Positions 1 through 6,821 of a stretch of DNA of 64,000 nucleotides are shown piece after piece. Positions within the stretch are counted from its first letter, which is position 1; each line of letters begins with the position of its first letter. The stretch lies in the NCBI GenBank assembly GCA_016793095.1, contig JAEUJQ010000064.1:1-64000 (forward strand), read 5' to 3'. The position numbers were made by a program, and so were the translations under genes. Origin of the DNA: Myxococcaceae bacterium (GTDB taxonomy: Bacteria; Myxococcota; Myxococcia; Myxococcales; Myxococcaceae). The notes under the pieces are model-generated. The model did no database searches and had not been told where the DNA came from. It saw only the letters and a program-made list of their open reading frames with translations.

Positions 1-320
1 GAAGCTGATGTTCGCCAGGACCAATCATCGGGGCGCCGCGTGCGTCGACCTCGATGACGAGCACGTCGCCATCACCACGTGGCGCAGGCAGGTCCTCGAG
101 GAAGGGCCGGGCCATGTCGCCGACGGAATCGACCATGCGCATTCGTGGAAGTAGCGGAACGTGCCGCGGGCCTGACCGAACGCGAGCTGAGCGCACAGCC
201 GCGTGACAGCCATCACCAGGCCGACGCTGAAGCCCGAGCAGAGGCCAAGCTCGCGGTCGACGGGCAAGTCCGCAAAGCCACGCCCGGCCGCGTCGCGACG
301 GCGACCGAGTGGCCGCAGCA
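1..320 (-). pseudogene. transposase remnant, frame-disrupted, continues past window edge
   Basis: Two minus-strand frames carry pieces that read like consecutive parts of one transposase. Upstream, around 280-135, the translation contains FSVGLVMAVTRLCAQLAFG and ends near FRYFHECAW. The next frame then gives MRMVDSVGDMARPFLEDLP and DGDVLVIEVDARGAPMI from about 140 down to 1. The second piece resembles the segment before the catalytic Asp in a family of bacterial transposases that carry a 'DGEVLVIEVDGK' type motif. The switch of frame near 140 implies an indel, so the copy is dead. No start codon, intact N-terminus or terminal inverted repeat was found, and the 3' end lies outside the window. 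The exact IS family cannot be settled here. Confidence 0.5.
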
Positions 321-642
321 CTCCCTGACGGCCGGCCCGCGAGCTGCTGAATCAAAGCGCCGACCGGGCGAGGAAGCGCTGCTGGCCTCCCCGGCGCTCT
401 CCTCCTCCTGAGGTTGAAATCGCACGCGGCTTCACTGCCGGACTCGCGAACCGCCCCGTCTTCAGGCCAAGTGATCCAGCCGCTTCAGCCCCGGCAGCCC
501 CGTGCCCCTTCGGCAGGCCAACTCGGGAGATCACCTTGGCACCGCGCTCGCAATCTCGCGGTCTTGCTCGGGCCTGGTGTGTCGTTGAATGTGATTGTCG
601 TACATTCGTCCAAAGCGCGCTGTTCCCACAACGGAGGCAAAC
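321..642. other. intergenic stretch without a supported gene
   Basis: Short open frames exist on both strands but none has a convincing protein, ribosome binding site or family motif. The stretch lies between the transposase remnant and the small gene at 643, and may hold decayed ends of the element. Only the ribosome binding site GGAGG at about 634-638 is clear; it belongs to the next gene. Confidence 0.5.
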
Positions 643-822
643 ATGGCGACGCACAAGCTGAAAGCTGTGGCGGTTAGTGGCGTGGTGGGTCTCGCTCTCG
701 GCATGGCAGTCGCTTTCGCCGGAACTCCTCAGGCCAGCACACGGCCGCCGTCTGGGCCGACGCACGTCCCGTTGGCGCAGGTCGCCTGTGAGGGGCACGC
801 GCTGCCACAGGCCCCGCAGTGA
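643..822 (+). CDS. short exported peptide, possibly the 5' end of a truncated gene
   Basis: This 59-residue ORF starts with ATG at 643, preceded by a strong GGAGG at the right spacing. The first 30 residues form a good Sec signal peptide: MATHKLK, a hydrophobic core (AVSGVVGLALGMAVAFA), then a likely cleavage site after AFA or TPQA. From about 729 on, the DNA is also the 3' end of the Cys-rich gene on the other strand, and the translation there looks like antisense rather than a natural mature protein. The likely reading is that a real secreted-protein gene lost everything after its signal peptide. I do not recognise a function. Confidence 0.45.
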   Translation: MATHKLKAVAVSGVVGLALGMAVAFAGTPQASTRPPSGPTHVPLAQVACEGHALPQAPQ

Positions 823-1763
823 GCGTCGTTGTCGCTGTTGCGAGGGTTGGCAATACACTGGCGGTCGCAGCAGACGCCTGGGCCGCCATCGACGGAACAC
901 GCGACGCCCACCGTCGCGGTAGCGCAGTTCGCCGGCGTCTGGCACGTGCCGGAAAGGCACTGCGTCGTGCCGGCGCACACGTTGCCGCATGCGCCACAGT
1001 TGGGCGAGGAGACGGAGAGGTCGACACACGCGCTTGCGCAGCACCGGCCCGCACGCCCACTCCCGAGACTGCATGTCGAGTTCTCGGTCGCCGAGGTGCA
1101 CGTGGTGGTGGCACACGCAGCGCCCCCTGACGAGAGGGTGACGCACGCGGTTCCGACGTTGCAGCCGCCTCCGTCAGCCCCGCACCCGGCGACACAGGAA
1201 CCGGTTGCGCACAACGTCGTCGGGCACGAGAGACCACAACTCCCACAGTGACTCGAGTCGCTACTCAGGTTGACGCAGGAGCTCCCGCAGCGCTGAGTGG
1301 GAGCCGCGCACACCACTGGCCCACCACCGCCACCCCCTTGCCCGCCCGACGTCGCAGCGCCGCCAGCGCTCGCCGCTCCACCCCCTTGCCCGCCCGACGT
1401 CGCAGCGCCGCCAGCGCTCGTCGCTCCACCTCCTTGCCCGCCCGACGTCGCAGCGCCGCCAGCGCTCGTCGCGCCACCTCCTTGCCCGCCCGACGTCGCA
1501 GCGCCGCCAGCGCTCGCCGCTCCACCCCCTTGCCCGCCCGACGTCGCAGCGCCGCCAGCGCTCGCCGCTCCACCTCCGCGATTCAGTACCGTGCAGAGGC
1601 CCGACACACAGACCTCTGTGCCTTGGCACACGGCACACGCCGCCCCGCGCGTACCACACTGCCCTTCCTGGCTCGCCACGCACTCGCCCGTCGCTCCGCA
1701 ACAGCCGAGGCAGGTGCCGGGCCCGCACGGCGCGGGACACCCCACCAGCCACGCTCCACACAC
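729..1763 (-). CDS. Cys-rich, Gly/Ala/Ser-repeat lipoprotein-like protein, 5' end damaged
   Basis: The frame begins at GTG 1763 and gives about 344 residues. Its first residues, CGAWLVGC, contain a good lipobox (LVGC), but there is no signal-peptide n-region or h-region before it in this frame. This suggests a truncated or frameshifted lipoprotein. After a Cys-rich segment comes a low-complexity linker of five 16-residue Gly/Ala/Ser repeats. Next are Cys modules of the type CGSSCVNLSSDSSHCGSCG and CVDLSVSSPNCGACG, which are common in extracytoplasmic myxobacterial proteins. The C-terminus stops shortly after CANGTCVGPDGG, and its 3' end overlaps the convergent ORF that starts at 643. Function unknown; a surface or adhesive role is only a guess. 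Confidence 0.6.
   Translation of the reverse strand: MCGAWLVGCPAPCGPGTCLGCCGATGECVASQEGQCGTRGAACAVCQGTEVCVSGLCTVLNRGGGAASAGGAATSGGQGGGAASAGGAATSGGQGGGATSAGGAATSGGQGGGATSAGGAATSGGQGGGAASAGGAATSGGQGGGGGGPVVCAAPTQRCGSSCVNLSSDSSHCGSCGLSCPTTLCATGSCVAGCGADGGGCNVGTACVTLSSGGAACATTTCTSATENSTCSLGSGRAGRCCASACVDLSVSSPNCGACGNVCAGTTQCLSGTCQTPANCATATVGVACSVDGGPGVCCDRQCIANPRNSDNDAHCGACGSACPSQATCANGTCVGPDGGRVLA
1333..1572 (-). repeat. five tandem 48-bp repeats
   Basis: Five head-to-tail units of exactly 48 bp lie at 1333, 1381, 1429, 1477 and 1525. They are nearly identical and differ mainly at the codon that alternates between Ala and Thr. On the minus strand each unit codes for 16 residues of Gly, Ala, Ser, Thr and Gln within the Cys-rich protein. 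Such repeats can gain or lose copies by slippage. Confidence 0.9.
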
Positions 1764-2044
1764 GTGAGCATCCGCCCGATCGCGGTCGCGTGAGGCCCGA
1801 GCGCCGCTTCCAGGCCGGGGGCGTAGTTGGAGATGGGGGAGCCGGGCCTGATGCCGGCGATGTGTCCGAAGTCGCGCAGCGCGGCCACCTGCGCGGGGTG
1901 CAGCGAGCGCTCGGGCAGCGCGAACTCGTAGACGAGGTCCTGCATGAAGGCCCAGGCGTCGTCGTCGGAGAACGACTCTGCGTCGACGCCCCGGTCGAGC
2001 GACTGGATGAAGCGCAGCGCCGCCCGAAGGACGTGAGCGTCCAT
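1583..2044 (-). CDS. hypothetical protein, probably truncated at its 3' end
   Basis: This ORF starts with ATG at 2044 and overlaps the stop of the upstream coiled-coil gene by one base (TGATG), so translation is probably coupled. The first 95 or so residues look like a natural, mostly helical soluble protein (for example SFSDDDAWAFMQDLVYEFAL and PGLEAALGPHATAIGRMLT). After about position 1763 the frame reads through the Cys-rich gene in another frame and becomes Arg/Ala/Val-rich without sense. The true product may therefore end near 1760, or the original 3' end was lost. I do not recognise a family. Confidence 0.5.
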   Translation of the reverse strand: MDAHVLRAALRFIQSLDRGVDAESFSDDDAWAFMQDLVYEFALPERSLHPAQVAALRDFGHIAGIRPGSPISNYAPGLEAALGPHATAIGRMLTCVERGWWGVPRRAGPAPASAVAERRASAWRARKGSVVRAGRRVPCAKAQRSVCRASARY

Positions 2045-2334
2045 CAGGCCACGGTGAGGAGCCGCTTGAGCTCCTTCACCTCGGTGCTCAGGGCACGAAC
2101 CTCTTTCTCGAGCTCCTTCTGGCGCTCCACTGCGCGCTTGTAGGCCGGCGGAGAGAGCAGCGCGCGCGCCATCATGTCCTTGTGGCGCTTGAGGCGGTCC
2201 TTCGTCGTGGCGAGCTTCTTCTCGGTCGCCTCGAGCTTCTTCTGCATCTTCGAGAGCGCGTCGGGCGACATGAAGCGGCTGGAGACACCGGCCGCTCCTG
2301 CAGAGCCACGTCGGACGGGAGCCGAGGTCGTCAT
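2044..2334 (-). CDS. small coiled-coil protein
   Basis: This is a 96-residue protein if started at ATG 2334 (MTTSAPVRRG). A longer in-frame start exists at 2382, but the sequence before 2334 looks non-native. Residues from about 22 to the end form a charged helical coiled coil, with segments such as MQKKLEATEKKLATTKDRLK and QKELEKEVRALSTEVKELKR. No catalytic motif and no signal peptide are visible. It is the first gene of a pair, coupled by a TGATG overlap to the gene that follows. Function unknown; the shape suggests a structural or partner-binding role. Confidence 0.65.
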   Translation of the reverse strand: MTTSAPVRRGSAGAAGVSSRFMSPDALSKMQKKLEATEKKLATTKDRLKRHKDMMARALLSPPAYKRAVERQKELEKEVRALSTEVKELKRLLTVA

Positions 2335-2493
2335 GCCCGGCAGCCAAGTCCTTCCGACCGGCCAGCGCAAGGGGCCCCACAAGTGCTGAGCGGCCCCGCG
2401 GAGCTGGCTGTGCTGACCGTCTGCGCACTTTCACCTTCGCGCGGTCCGCGGTGAGCAGGTAGACGGGCGGCGCCTCGTCACCCAGGAGCCCGC

Positions 2494-4506
2494 ATGCGAC
2501 GCCTCGCCCTCGGCCTCACCACCACCCTCTGCCTCGCCTGCCCGAAGGAGCCGGCGAAGGAGGCGCCGAAGCCCGCGCCCGCGAACGCCGCGCCCGTCGT
2601 GGCCGCGGTGAAGAAGCCCACCTTCGACCAGCTCTCGCGGCTCGACTTCAACGCCCGCGCGCAGGAGGCCTTCCTGCCCCTCTTCTGGCGCGACGACAAC
2701 GACGGCAACAAGGCGCTGGAGCCCGCCGAGCTCGCCGTCCTCTGGGGGCCGCAGAACGCGACCCGCTCCACCTGGGTCGATGACAAGGGCGAGTTCACCG
2801 CGGCGTTCGTGGCCGCCTGGGACGGGCTGGTGAAGGGCGTGGACGACAAGGCGCTGCCGGCCGACGAGCAGAAGCGGCTCGGCCTCGTGCGGCTCGAGCT
2901 GTCCCAGGGCCGCCCGACGCTGGTCGAGACGGACCTCTCGAAGGGCACCGACGAAGACCGCGCCGTGGTGAAGCACGTGCTGGACGCCGCGCTCGCCATC
3001 GAGCGCCTGCACGCGAAGCAGCTGGGCACCGACACGATGGAGGCGAAGGACCCGGCGTCGAAGGCGCTCTTTCACCGCAACCAGGAGCCCTTCTGCGTCG
3101 CGCCCAGGACGGAGAAGGACGAGGCCTGCACGGCCATCGCCCCGAAGCCGAAGCGCATCGTCGGTCTCTACCCGGCCGCCCTGCAGGAGGACCCGAAGTT
3201 CTGCGACAGGCTCGCGAAAGAGAAGAACGCGAAGGAGCTGACCGGCCACTTCTCCGTCGTCGTCGCGGACGGCAGGGGCTTCAAGGCGGTGCCGTACGCC
3301 GAGGCGTTCAAGGCCGACATGGAGGCGGTCGCGACCTCACTCGAGGCCGCGGCGAACGCCCTCACCTCCGGGGGCGAGAAGGCGTTTCAGGCGTACCTGC
3401 GCGCGGCGGCAGGCTCCTTCCGCTCCAACGACTGGGAGCCGGCCAACGAGGCGTGGGTGGCGATGGGGCCCACCAACTCGAAGTGGTACCTGCGCATCGC
3501 CCCCGACGAGGTCTACTACGAGCCGTGCGCGTGGAAGGCCGGCTTCCACGTCAGCTTCGCGCGCATCAACCCCGACTCGCTCGCGTGGCAGCAGAAGCTC
3601 GAGCCGGTGAAGGGCGAGATGGAGAAGGCCCTCGCCGCGCTGGCCGGGCCTCCGTACAAGGCGCGCGACGTGAAGTTCAAGCTGCCGGACTTCATCGACG
3701 TGGTGGTGAACGCCGGTGACTCCCGCGATGCACACGGCGCCACCATCGGCCAGTCGCTGCCGAACTGGGGCAAGGTGGCCGAGAAGGGCGGCCGCACCGT
3801 CGCGATGACGAACCTCTACACCGACCTCGACAGCCAGAAGGCGCTCGAGGCGCAGATGGCGTCGCTCTTCTGCCCGGCGCTCATGAAGAGGGCCACCACC
3901 GACGCGAAGCCCGCGGTGATGAGCGTGGTGCTGCACGAGGCCGCCCACAACCTCGGCCCCAGCCACGAGTACAAGGTGAAGGGCAAGGAGGACGACGAGG
4001 TGTTCGGCGGGCCGCTCGCCTCCACCATGGAGGAGCTCAAGGCCCAGACGGCGGCGCTCTACTTCGCGCAGTGGCTGGTGGCGAAGGGCGTCATCACCCA
4101 GGACGAGGCCGACGCGGCGGTGGTGCGCGACGTCGCCTGGGGCTTCGGGCACGTGAGCCGCGGCATGTACACGGCGTCGGGCAAGCCGCGGAACTACAGC
4201 CAGCTCGCGTCGATTCAGCTCGGCACCCTCACGAAGGCCGGCGTGCTGACGTTCAAGGCCGACGAGAAGGCCGCCAACGGCTCGGACGTGGGCTGCTACG
4301 ACATCGACTTCGCGAAGTGGAAGCCGGCCGTCGATGCGCTCGGGAAGCGCGTGCTGATGGCCAAGGGCAAGGGCGACAAGAAGGACGCCGAGGCGATGGT
4401 GGCCGAGTTCGTCGACGCGAAGGACGAGTGGGCGAAGCAGCGTGACGTCATCACCGAGCGCTGGCTGCGCGCGCCGAAGGCCACCTTCGTGTACGCGGTG
4501 AAGTGA
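2494..4506 (+). CDS. lipoprotein with zinc-metallopeptidase (gluzincin, M49-like) motif
   Basis: This is a 670-residue protein with a lipoprotein signal peptide (MRRLALGLTTTLCLAC; Cys16 would be lipidated), then a Pro/Ala/Lys linker. Residues near 65-75 read WRDDNDGNKALEPAEL, an EF-hand-like acidic loop. The core holds HEAAH at about residues 481-485 and EE at about 513-514 (STMEELKAQTA). This arrangement recalls the HExxxH...EECRAE zinc site of dipeptidyl peptidase III (M49), although the His motif here has the shorter HExxH spacing. The length also fits the M49 family. It probably acts as an envelope-anchored peptidase, but substrate and activity are inference. It is transcribed alone. A stem-loop follows at 4526-4553. 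Confidence 0.75.
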   Translation: MRRLALGLTTTLCLACPKEPAKEAPKPAPANAAPVVAAVKKPTFDQLSRLDFNARAQEAFLPLFWRDDNDGNKALEPAELAVLWGPQNATRSTWVDDKGEFTAAFVAAWDGLVKGVDDKALPADEQKRLGLVRLELSQGRPTLVETDLSKGTDEDRAVVKHVLDAALAIERLHAKQLGTDTMEAKDPASKALFHRNQEPFCVAPRTEKDEACTAIAPKPKRIVGLYPAALQEDPKFCDRLAKEKNAKELTGHFSVVVADGRGFKAVPYAEAFKADMEAVATSLEAAANALTSGGEKAFQAYLRAAAGSFRSNDWEPANEAWVAMGPTNSKWYLRIAPDEVYYEPCAWKAGFHVSFARINPDSLAWQQKLEPVKGEMEKALAALAGPPYKARDVKFKLPDFIDVVVNAGDSRDAHGATIGQSLPNWGKVAEKGGRTVAMTNLYTDLDSQKALEAQMASLFCPALMKRATTDAKPAVMSVVLHEAAHNLGPSHEYKVKGKEDDEVFGGPLASTMEELKAQTAALYFAQWLVAKGVITQDEADAAVVRDVAWGFGHVSRGMYTASGKPRNYSQLASIQLGTLTKAGVLTFKADEKAANGSDVGCYDIDFAKWKPAVDALGKRVLMAKGKGDKKDAEAMVAEFVDAKDEWAKQRDVITERWLRAPKATFVYAVK

Positions 4507-4525
4507 CGGGCCAGCGCACAAGGTT

Positions 4526-4553
4526 GTCCCTCGGGAGGTTGTTCCCCGGGGAC
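4526..4553 (+). terminator. stem-loop after the metallopeptidase gene
   Basis: GTCCCTCGGGA and TCCCCGGGGAC form an 11-bp stem with two internal mismatches around a 6-base loop, 20 bases after the stop codon. No T-tract follows, which is usual in very GC-rich genomes. Confidence 0.4.
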
Positions 4554-4870
4554 GAGAGTGAAGGCGTTCACCTTGAGCTGCACGACCTCGCGGCGACCAG
4601 CGTGAAGCGGTCGGCACTCGCGAGCGCGTGCCTATGTCGAGCAGTGTGAAGCCAGTCGGTGGTGGCCTGCTCGGACCAACCATCGCTTCGGGCTGTCTGT
4701 CGCTCCGGGTGTGGCCTCGTTCACCAACGAGAGCCCGGCGGCGACGCTGCGTTCATCCACTTCCTCCGGCCAGGGAGCACTTCGGGGAGAACCAGGGAGC
4801 GTCCGTCGCGAGACTCCTTTCGCGGTGAGCAACGGAAGTGTGACGAACTCGTCGCGTCTGCGTCAAGCCC

Positions 4871-4886
4871 GTCAGGTCCACCTGAC
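4871..4886. promoter_or_regulatory. 16-bp palindrome upstream of the regulator gene
   Basis: GTCAGGT CC ACCTGAC has perfect 7-base arms around a 2-base centre. It lies 55 bases from the centre of the FNR-like box and about 130 bases before the likely start codon. It does not match the FNR consensus, so a second regulator could bind here. Confidence 0.4.
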
Positions 4887-4925
4887 AGGTTTCAAGGAGT
4901 TGGGGGACGCGCGAGGTTTGCGTGG

Positions 4926-4939
4926 TTGATGGCCATCAG
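4926..4939. promoter_or_regulatory. FNR-like box
   Basis: TTGATGGCCATCAG matches the consensus TTGAT-N4-ATCAA at 9 of the 10 fixed positions. It lies 75 bases before ATG 5014 of a regulator that has the FNR-type recognition helix. This makes autoregulation likely. Confidence 0.55.
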
Positions 4940-5013
4940 GAGAAATCGTGCGCCTCCAGCCCCCCCACTTGCGGCTGATCAGGGCTGGCACAGACCCTGC
5001 TCAAGGCCTCCAC

Positions 5014-5655
5014 ATGGTCGAGAACCCGGTCGAGCGGTGCTCGCAGTGCGCAGTCAACACGACGGGCCGCTGCCCGTTCACGAGCCGGAAGGTCCACGCC
5101 GGGGAGCGGCTGTGGATGCAGGGCGACGTGCCACCCGAGGTCGTGTTCGTCCGAGACGGGCTGCTGAGCCTCTCGTCCACGGAGCCCAGCGGCACGGAGT
5201 CGCTCTCGACGGTGCGCGGGCCCCGCTCGCTGATCGGCACCGAGAGCCTGACGAGCCGCCCGGCCCACGCGTCCGTCGAGGCGCTCACCGACGCCACCCT
5301 GTGCACCACGCCGCCCTCGCAGCTCCAGCAATGGGTCGGCCCCACGACGCCAGCCGCCTCGCTCGTCGGCCTGCTGGTGGCCGAGCACGACCGCAACGCC
5401 CGCGACACCACCCTCCGCACGGGACCGTCACTGGCGCGGCTCGCCCGCTTCCTCCTCGAGTACGCCGGGCTGGTGGACGCTGGCCGGAAGGCGCCCTTCT
5501 CGAAGCAGCACGTGGCCCGCATCCTCGGGATGCGCGCCGAGACCCTCTCCCGTTGCCTGAGGCAGCTGGTGGACTCGGGCATCATCGAGTCCGGGCGGCA
5601 TGTGCAGGTGAAGGACGCGTCACGCTTGTCCGTCATCGCCCGCGGCACCGCGTGA
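5014..5655 (+). CDS. FNR-type Crp/Fnr transcription regulator with four conserved cysteines
   Basis: I chose ATG 5014 (MVENPVERC); a longer GTG start at 4948 adds 22 unlikely residues. The 213-residue product has Cys9, Cys12 and Cys20 at the N-terminus and Cys97 at the end of the cyclic-nucleotide-binding-like beta roll (ALTDATLCTTP). E. coli FNR places its [4Fe-4S] ligands the same way (C20, C23, C29, C122). The helix-turn-helix near residues 160-190 holds RAETLSRCLRQL. It contains the E..SR residues by which FNR reads TTGAT half sites. It is probably an oxygen- or NO-responsive regulator. An FNR-like box lies upstream. The hemolysin III gene follows after 47 bases and may be co-transcribed. 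Confidence 0.8.
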   Translation: MVENPVERCSQCAVNTTGRCPFTSRKVHAGERLWMQGDVPPEVVFVRDGLLSLSSTEPSGTESLSTVRGPRSLIGTESLTSRPAHASVEALTDATLCTTPPSQLQQWVGPTTPAASLVGLLVAEHDRNARDTTLRTGPSLARLARFLLEYAGLVDAGRKAPFSKQHVARILGMRAETLSRCLRQLVDSGIIESGRHVQVKDASRLSVIARGTA

Positions 5656-5702
5656 GGCCGTGACCAACGGGTGACGGTGCGGGAGCCAGACTCAGGGCCG
5701 TC

Positions 5703-6380
5703 ATGACTCCGGGCCTCGAGATCGTCCTGCCCGCGCCGCACAAGCCCGTGAAGGTGAAGCCCGCCCTGCGTGGCGTCTTCCACTTCCTCGCCTTCTTCCT
5801 CTCGCTGGGCGGCATCGAGGAGCTCGCGATGGCGCCGGTCTCTGGTTGGCGACATGTGGCGGGCATCGTCTACGCGGTCTCGCTGTCGCTCATGCTCGGG
5901 CTCTCGGCGACCTACCACCGCCCGATGTGGAGCCACGCCGCCCGCGCCCGCCTGCGCCTCATCGACCACTGCGGCATCTTCTTCCTCATCGCAGGGAGCT
6001 ACACGCCCTTCGCGGCGTACGTCTCACCGACCGCACCGACCTGGGGCCTCATCGGCATGTGGGGGGGCGCGATCGCGGGCATCGCGCACGTCTTCCTGAA
6101 CAACCACGGCAACCGCGTGCTGCGCGCGGGCGTGTACGTGGTGCTGGGCCTGTCGTCCGCGCCGCTCGTGTTCTCGCTGCCGGCCTTCATCGGCTGGCCG
6201 CTGGTGCTGCTGCTGCTGCTCGGCTCGGCGGTCTACATCGCGGGCGCCGGCGTGTACGCGAAGCGGTGGCCCAACCCGAAGCCGTCGGTGTTCGGCTACC
6301 ACGAGATCTTCCACCTGCTGGTGCTGCTCGCCGCCGCCCTGCACTTCGCCGTCATCTGGAACGTGCAGCAGCTTCCCTGA
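5703..6380 (+). CDS. hemolysin III family (PAQR-like) membrane protein
   Basis: This is a 225-residue protein with seven predicted membrane helices. It carries the family's metal-site motifs: SATYHRPMW (S..YH) near residue 70, LIDHCGIFF near residue 90, and YHEIFHLL (HExxH) near residue 200. The PAQR/hemolysin III superfamily has a zinc site buried in the membrane and includes ceramidase-like hydrolases, but the function of bacterial members such as YqfA is poorly defined. It follows the FNR-type regulator at 47 bases. A strong stem-loop comes directly after its stop. Confidence 0.9.
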   Translation: MTPGLEIVLPAPHKPVKVKPALRGVFHFLAFFLSLGGIEELAMAPVSGWRHVAGIVYAVSLSLMLGLSATYHRPMWSHAARARLRLIDHCGIFFLIAGSYTPFAAYVSPTAPTWGLIGMWGGAIAGIAHVFLNNHGNRVLRAGVYVVLGLSSAPLVFSLPAFIGWPLVLLLLLGSAVYIAGAGVYAKRWPNPKPSVFGYHEIFHLLVLLAAALHFAVIWNVQQLP

Positions 6381-6381
6381 A

Positions 6382-6410
6382 GCCGGGCTGACGTCTCCCA
6401 ACAGCCCGGC
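6382..6410 (+). terminator. terminator hairpin after the hemolysin III gene
   Basis: GCCGGGCTG and CAGCCCGGC make a perfect 9-bp GC-rich stem with an 11-base loop, starting one base after the stop codon. There is no T-tract. Confidence 0.65.
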
Positions 6411-6503
6411 CGGGGTGCGCGCGGGCCAACGCCTTGCAAGCCCTGAGCTTTTCGACGAGGCAGCGGGCCTGACGACGCAGATCCTGCACACGGAGACACC
6501 CAC

Positions 6504-6821
6504 ATGGAAGATACGGTCAAGCGGTTGGCAAAGGTGCTGGGAGCCACCGGGCTCGAGAGCCTCGGTGGTGACGCTCGCTTCGCGGTGGATGCGGCCGATG
6601 GCTCCCGGCTGAAGGTCAGCATGGAGGCGCACCAGCAGCGCTTCATGGCGGTGCTCTGCGACGCGAAGGGCGTCACTCGCGCCGACATCGACGTCGCGCC
6701 CGTGCAGAAGGTGACCGAGGACGCGGCGTTCCCCGGCCGCATCACGCTGCACCTGGGCACGCTGCTCATCCAGCTCGACTCGAAGCCGACGCTGGCGATT
6801 GAGGTCCTCAGCGCGAAGTGA
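6504..6821 (+). CDS. hypothetical small cytoplasmic protein
   Basis: This is a 105-residue acidic protein beginning MEDTVKRLAKVLGATGLESL, with no signal peptide and no membrane helix. The pattern of alternating hydrophobic residues (RFAVDAADGSRLKVSMEA, GRITLHLGTLLIQLDSKP) suggests a small alpha/beta fold. I do not recognise a family. Its last 14 bases overlap the convergent GH3-family gene. Confidence 0.6.
   Translation: MEDTVKRLAKVLGATGLESLGGDARFAVDAADGSRLKVSMEAHQQRFMAVLCDAKGVTRADIDVAPVQKVTEDAAFPGRITLHLGTLLIQLDSKPTLAIEVLSAK

Larger units (their letters stand above)
4554..5013. other. upstream region of the FNR-type regulator, no gene seen
   Basis: About 460 bases with no convincing protein on either strand; the short frames present look like noise. 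It contains the two regulatory palindromes listed at 4871-4886 and 4926-4939 and is best read as the control region of the regulator gene that follows. Confidence 0.5.

Noticed and set aside
1333-1572. CRISPR-like array
   Set aside because: The five 48-bp units are directly adjacent with no spacers and encode an in-frame protein repeat.
4632-4832. minus-strand 66-residue ORF in the regulator leader
   Set aside because: No start signal, no recognisable sequence, and random open frames of this size are common at this GC content.
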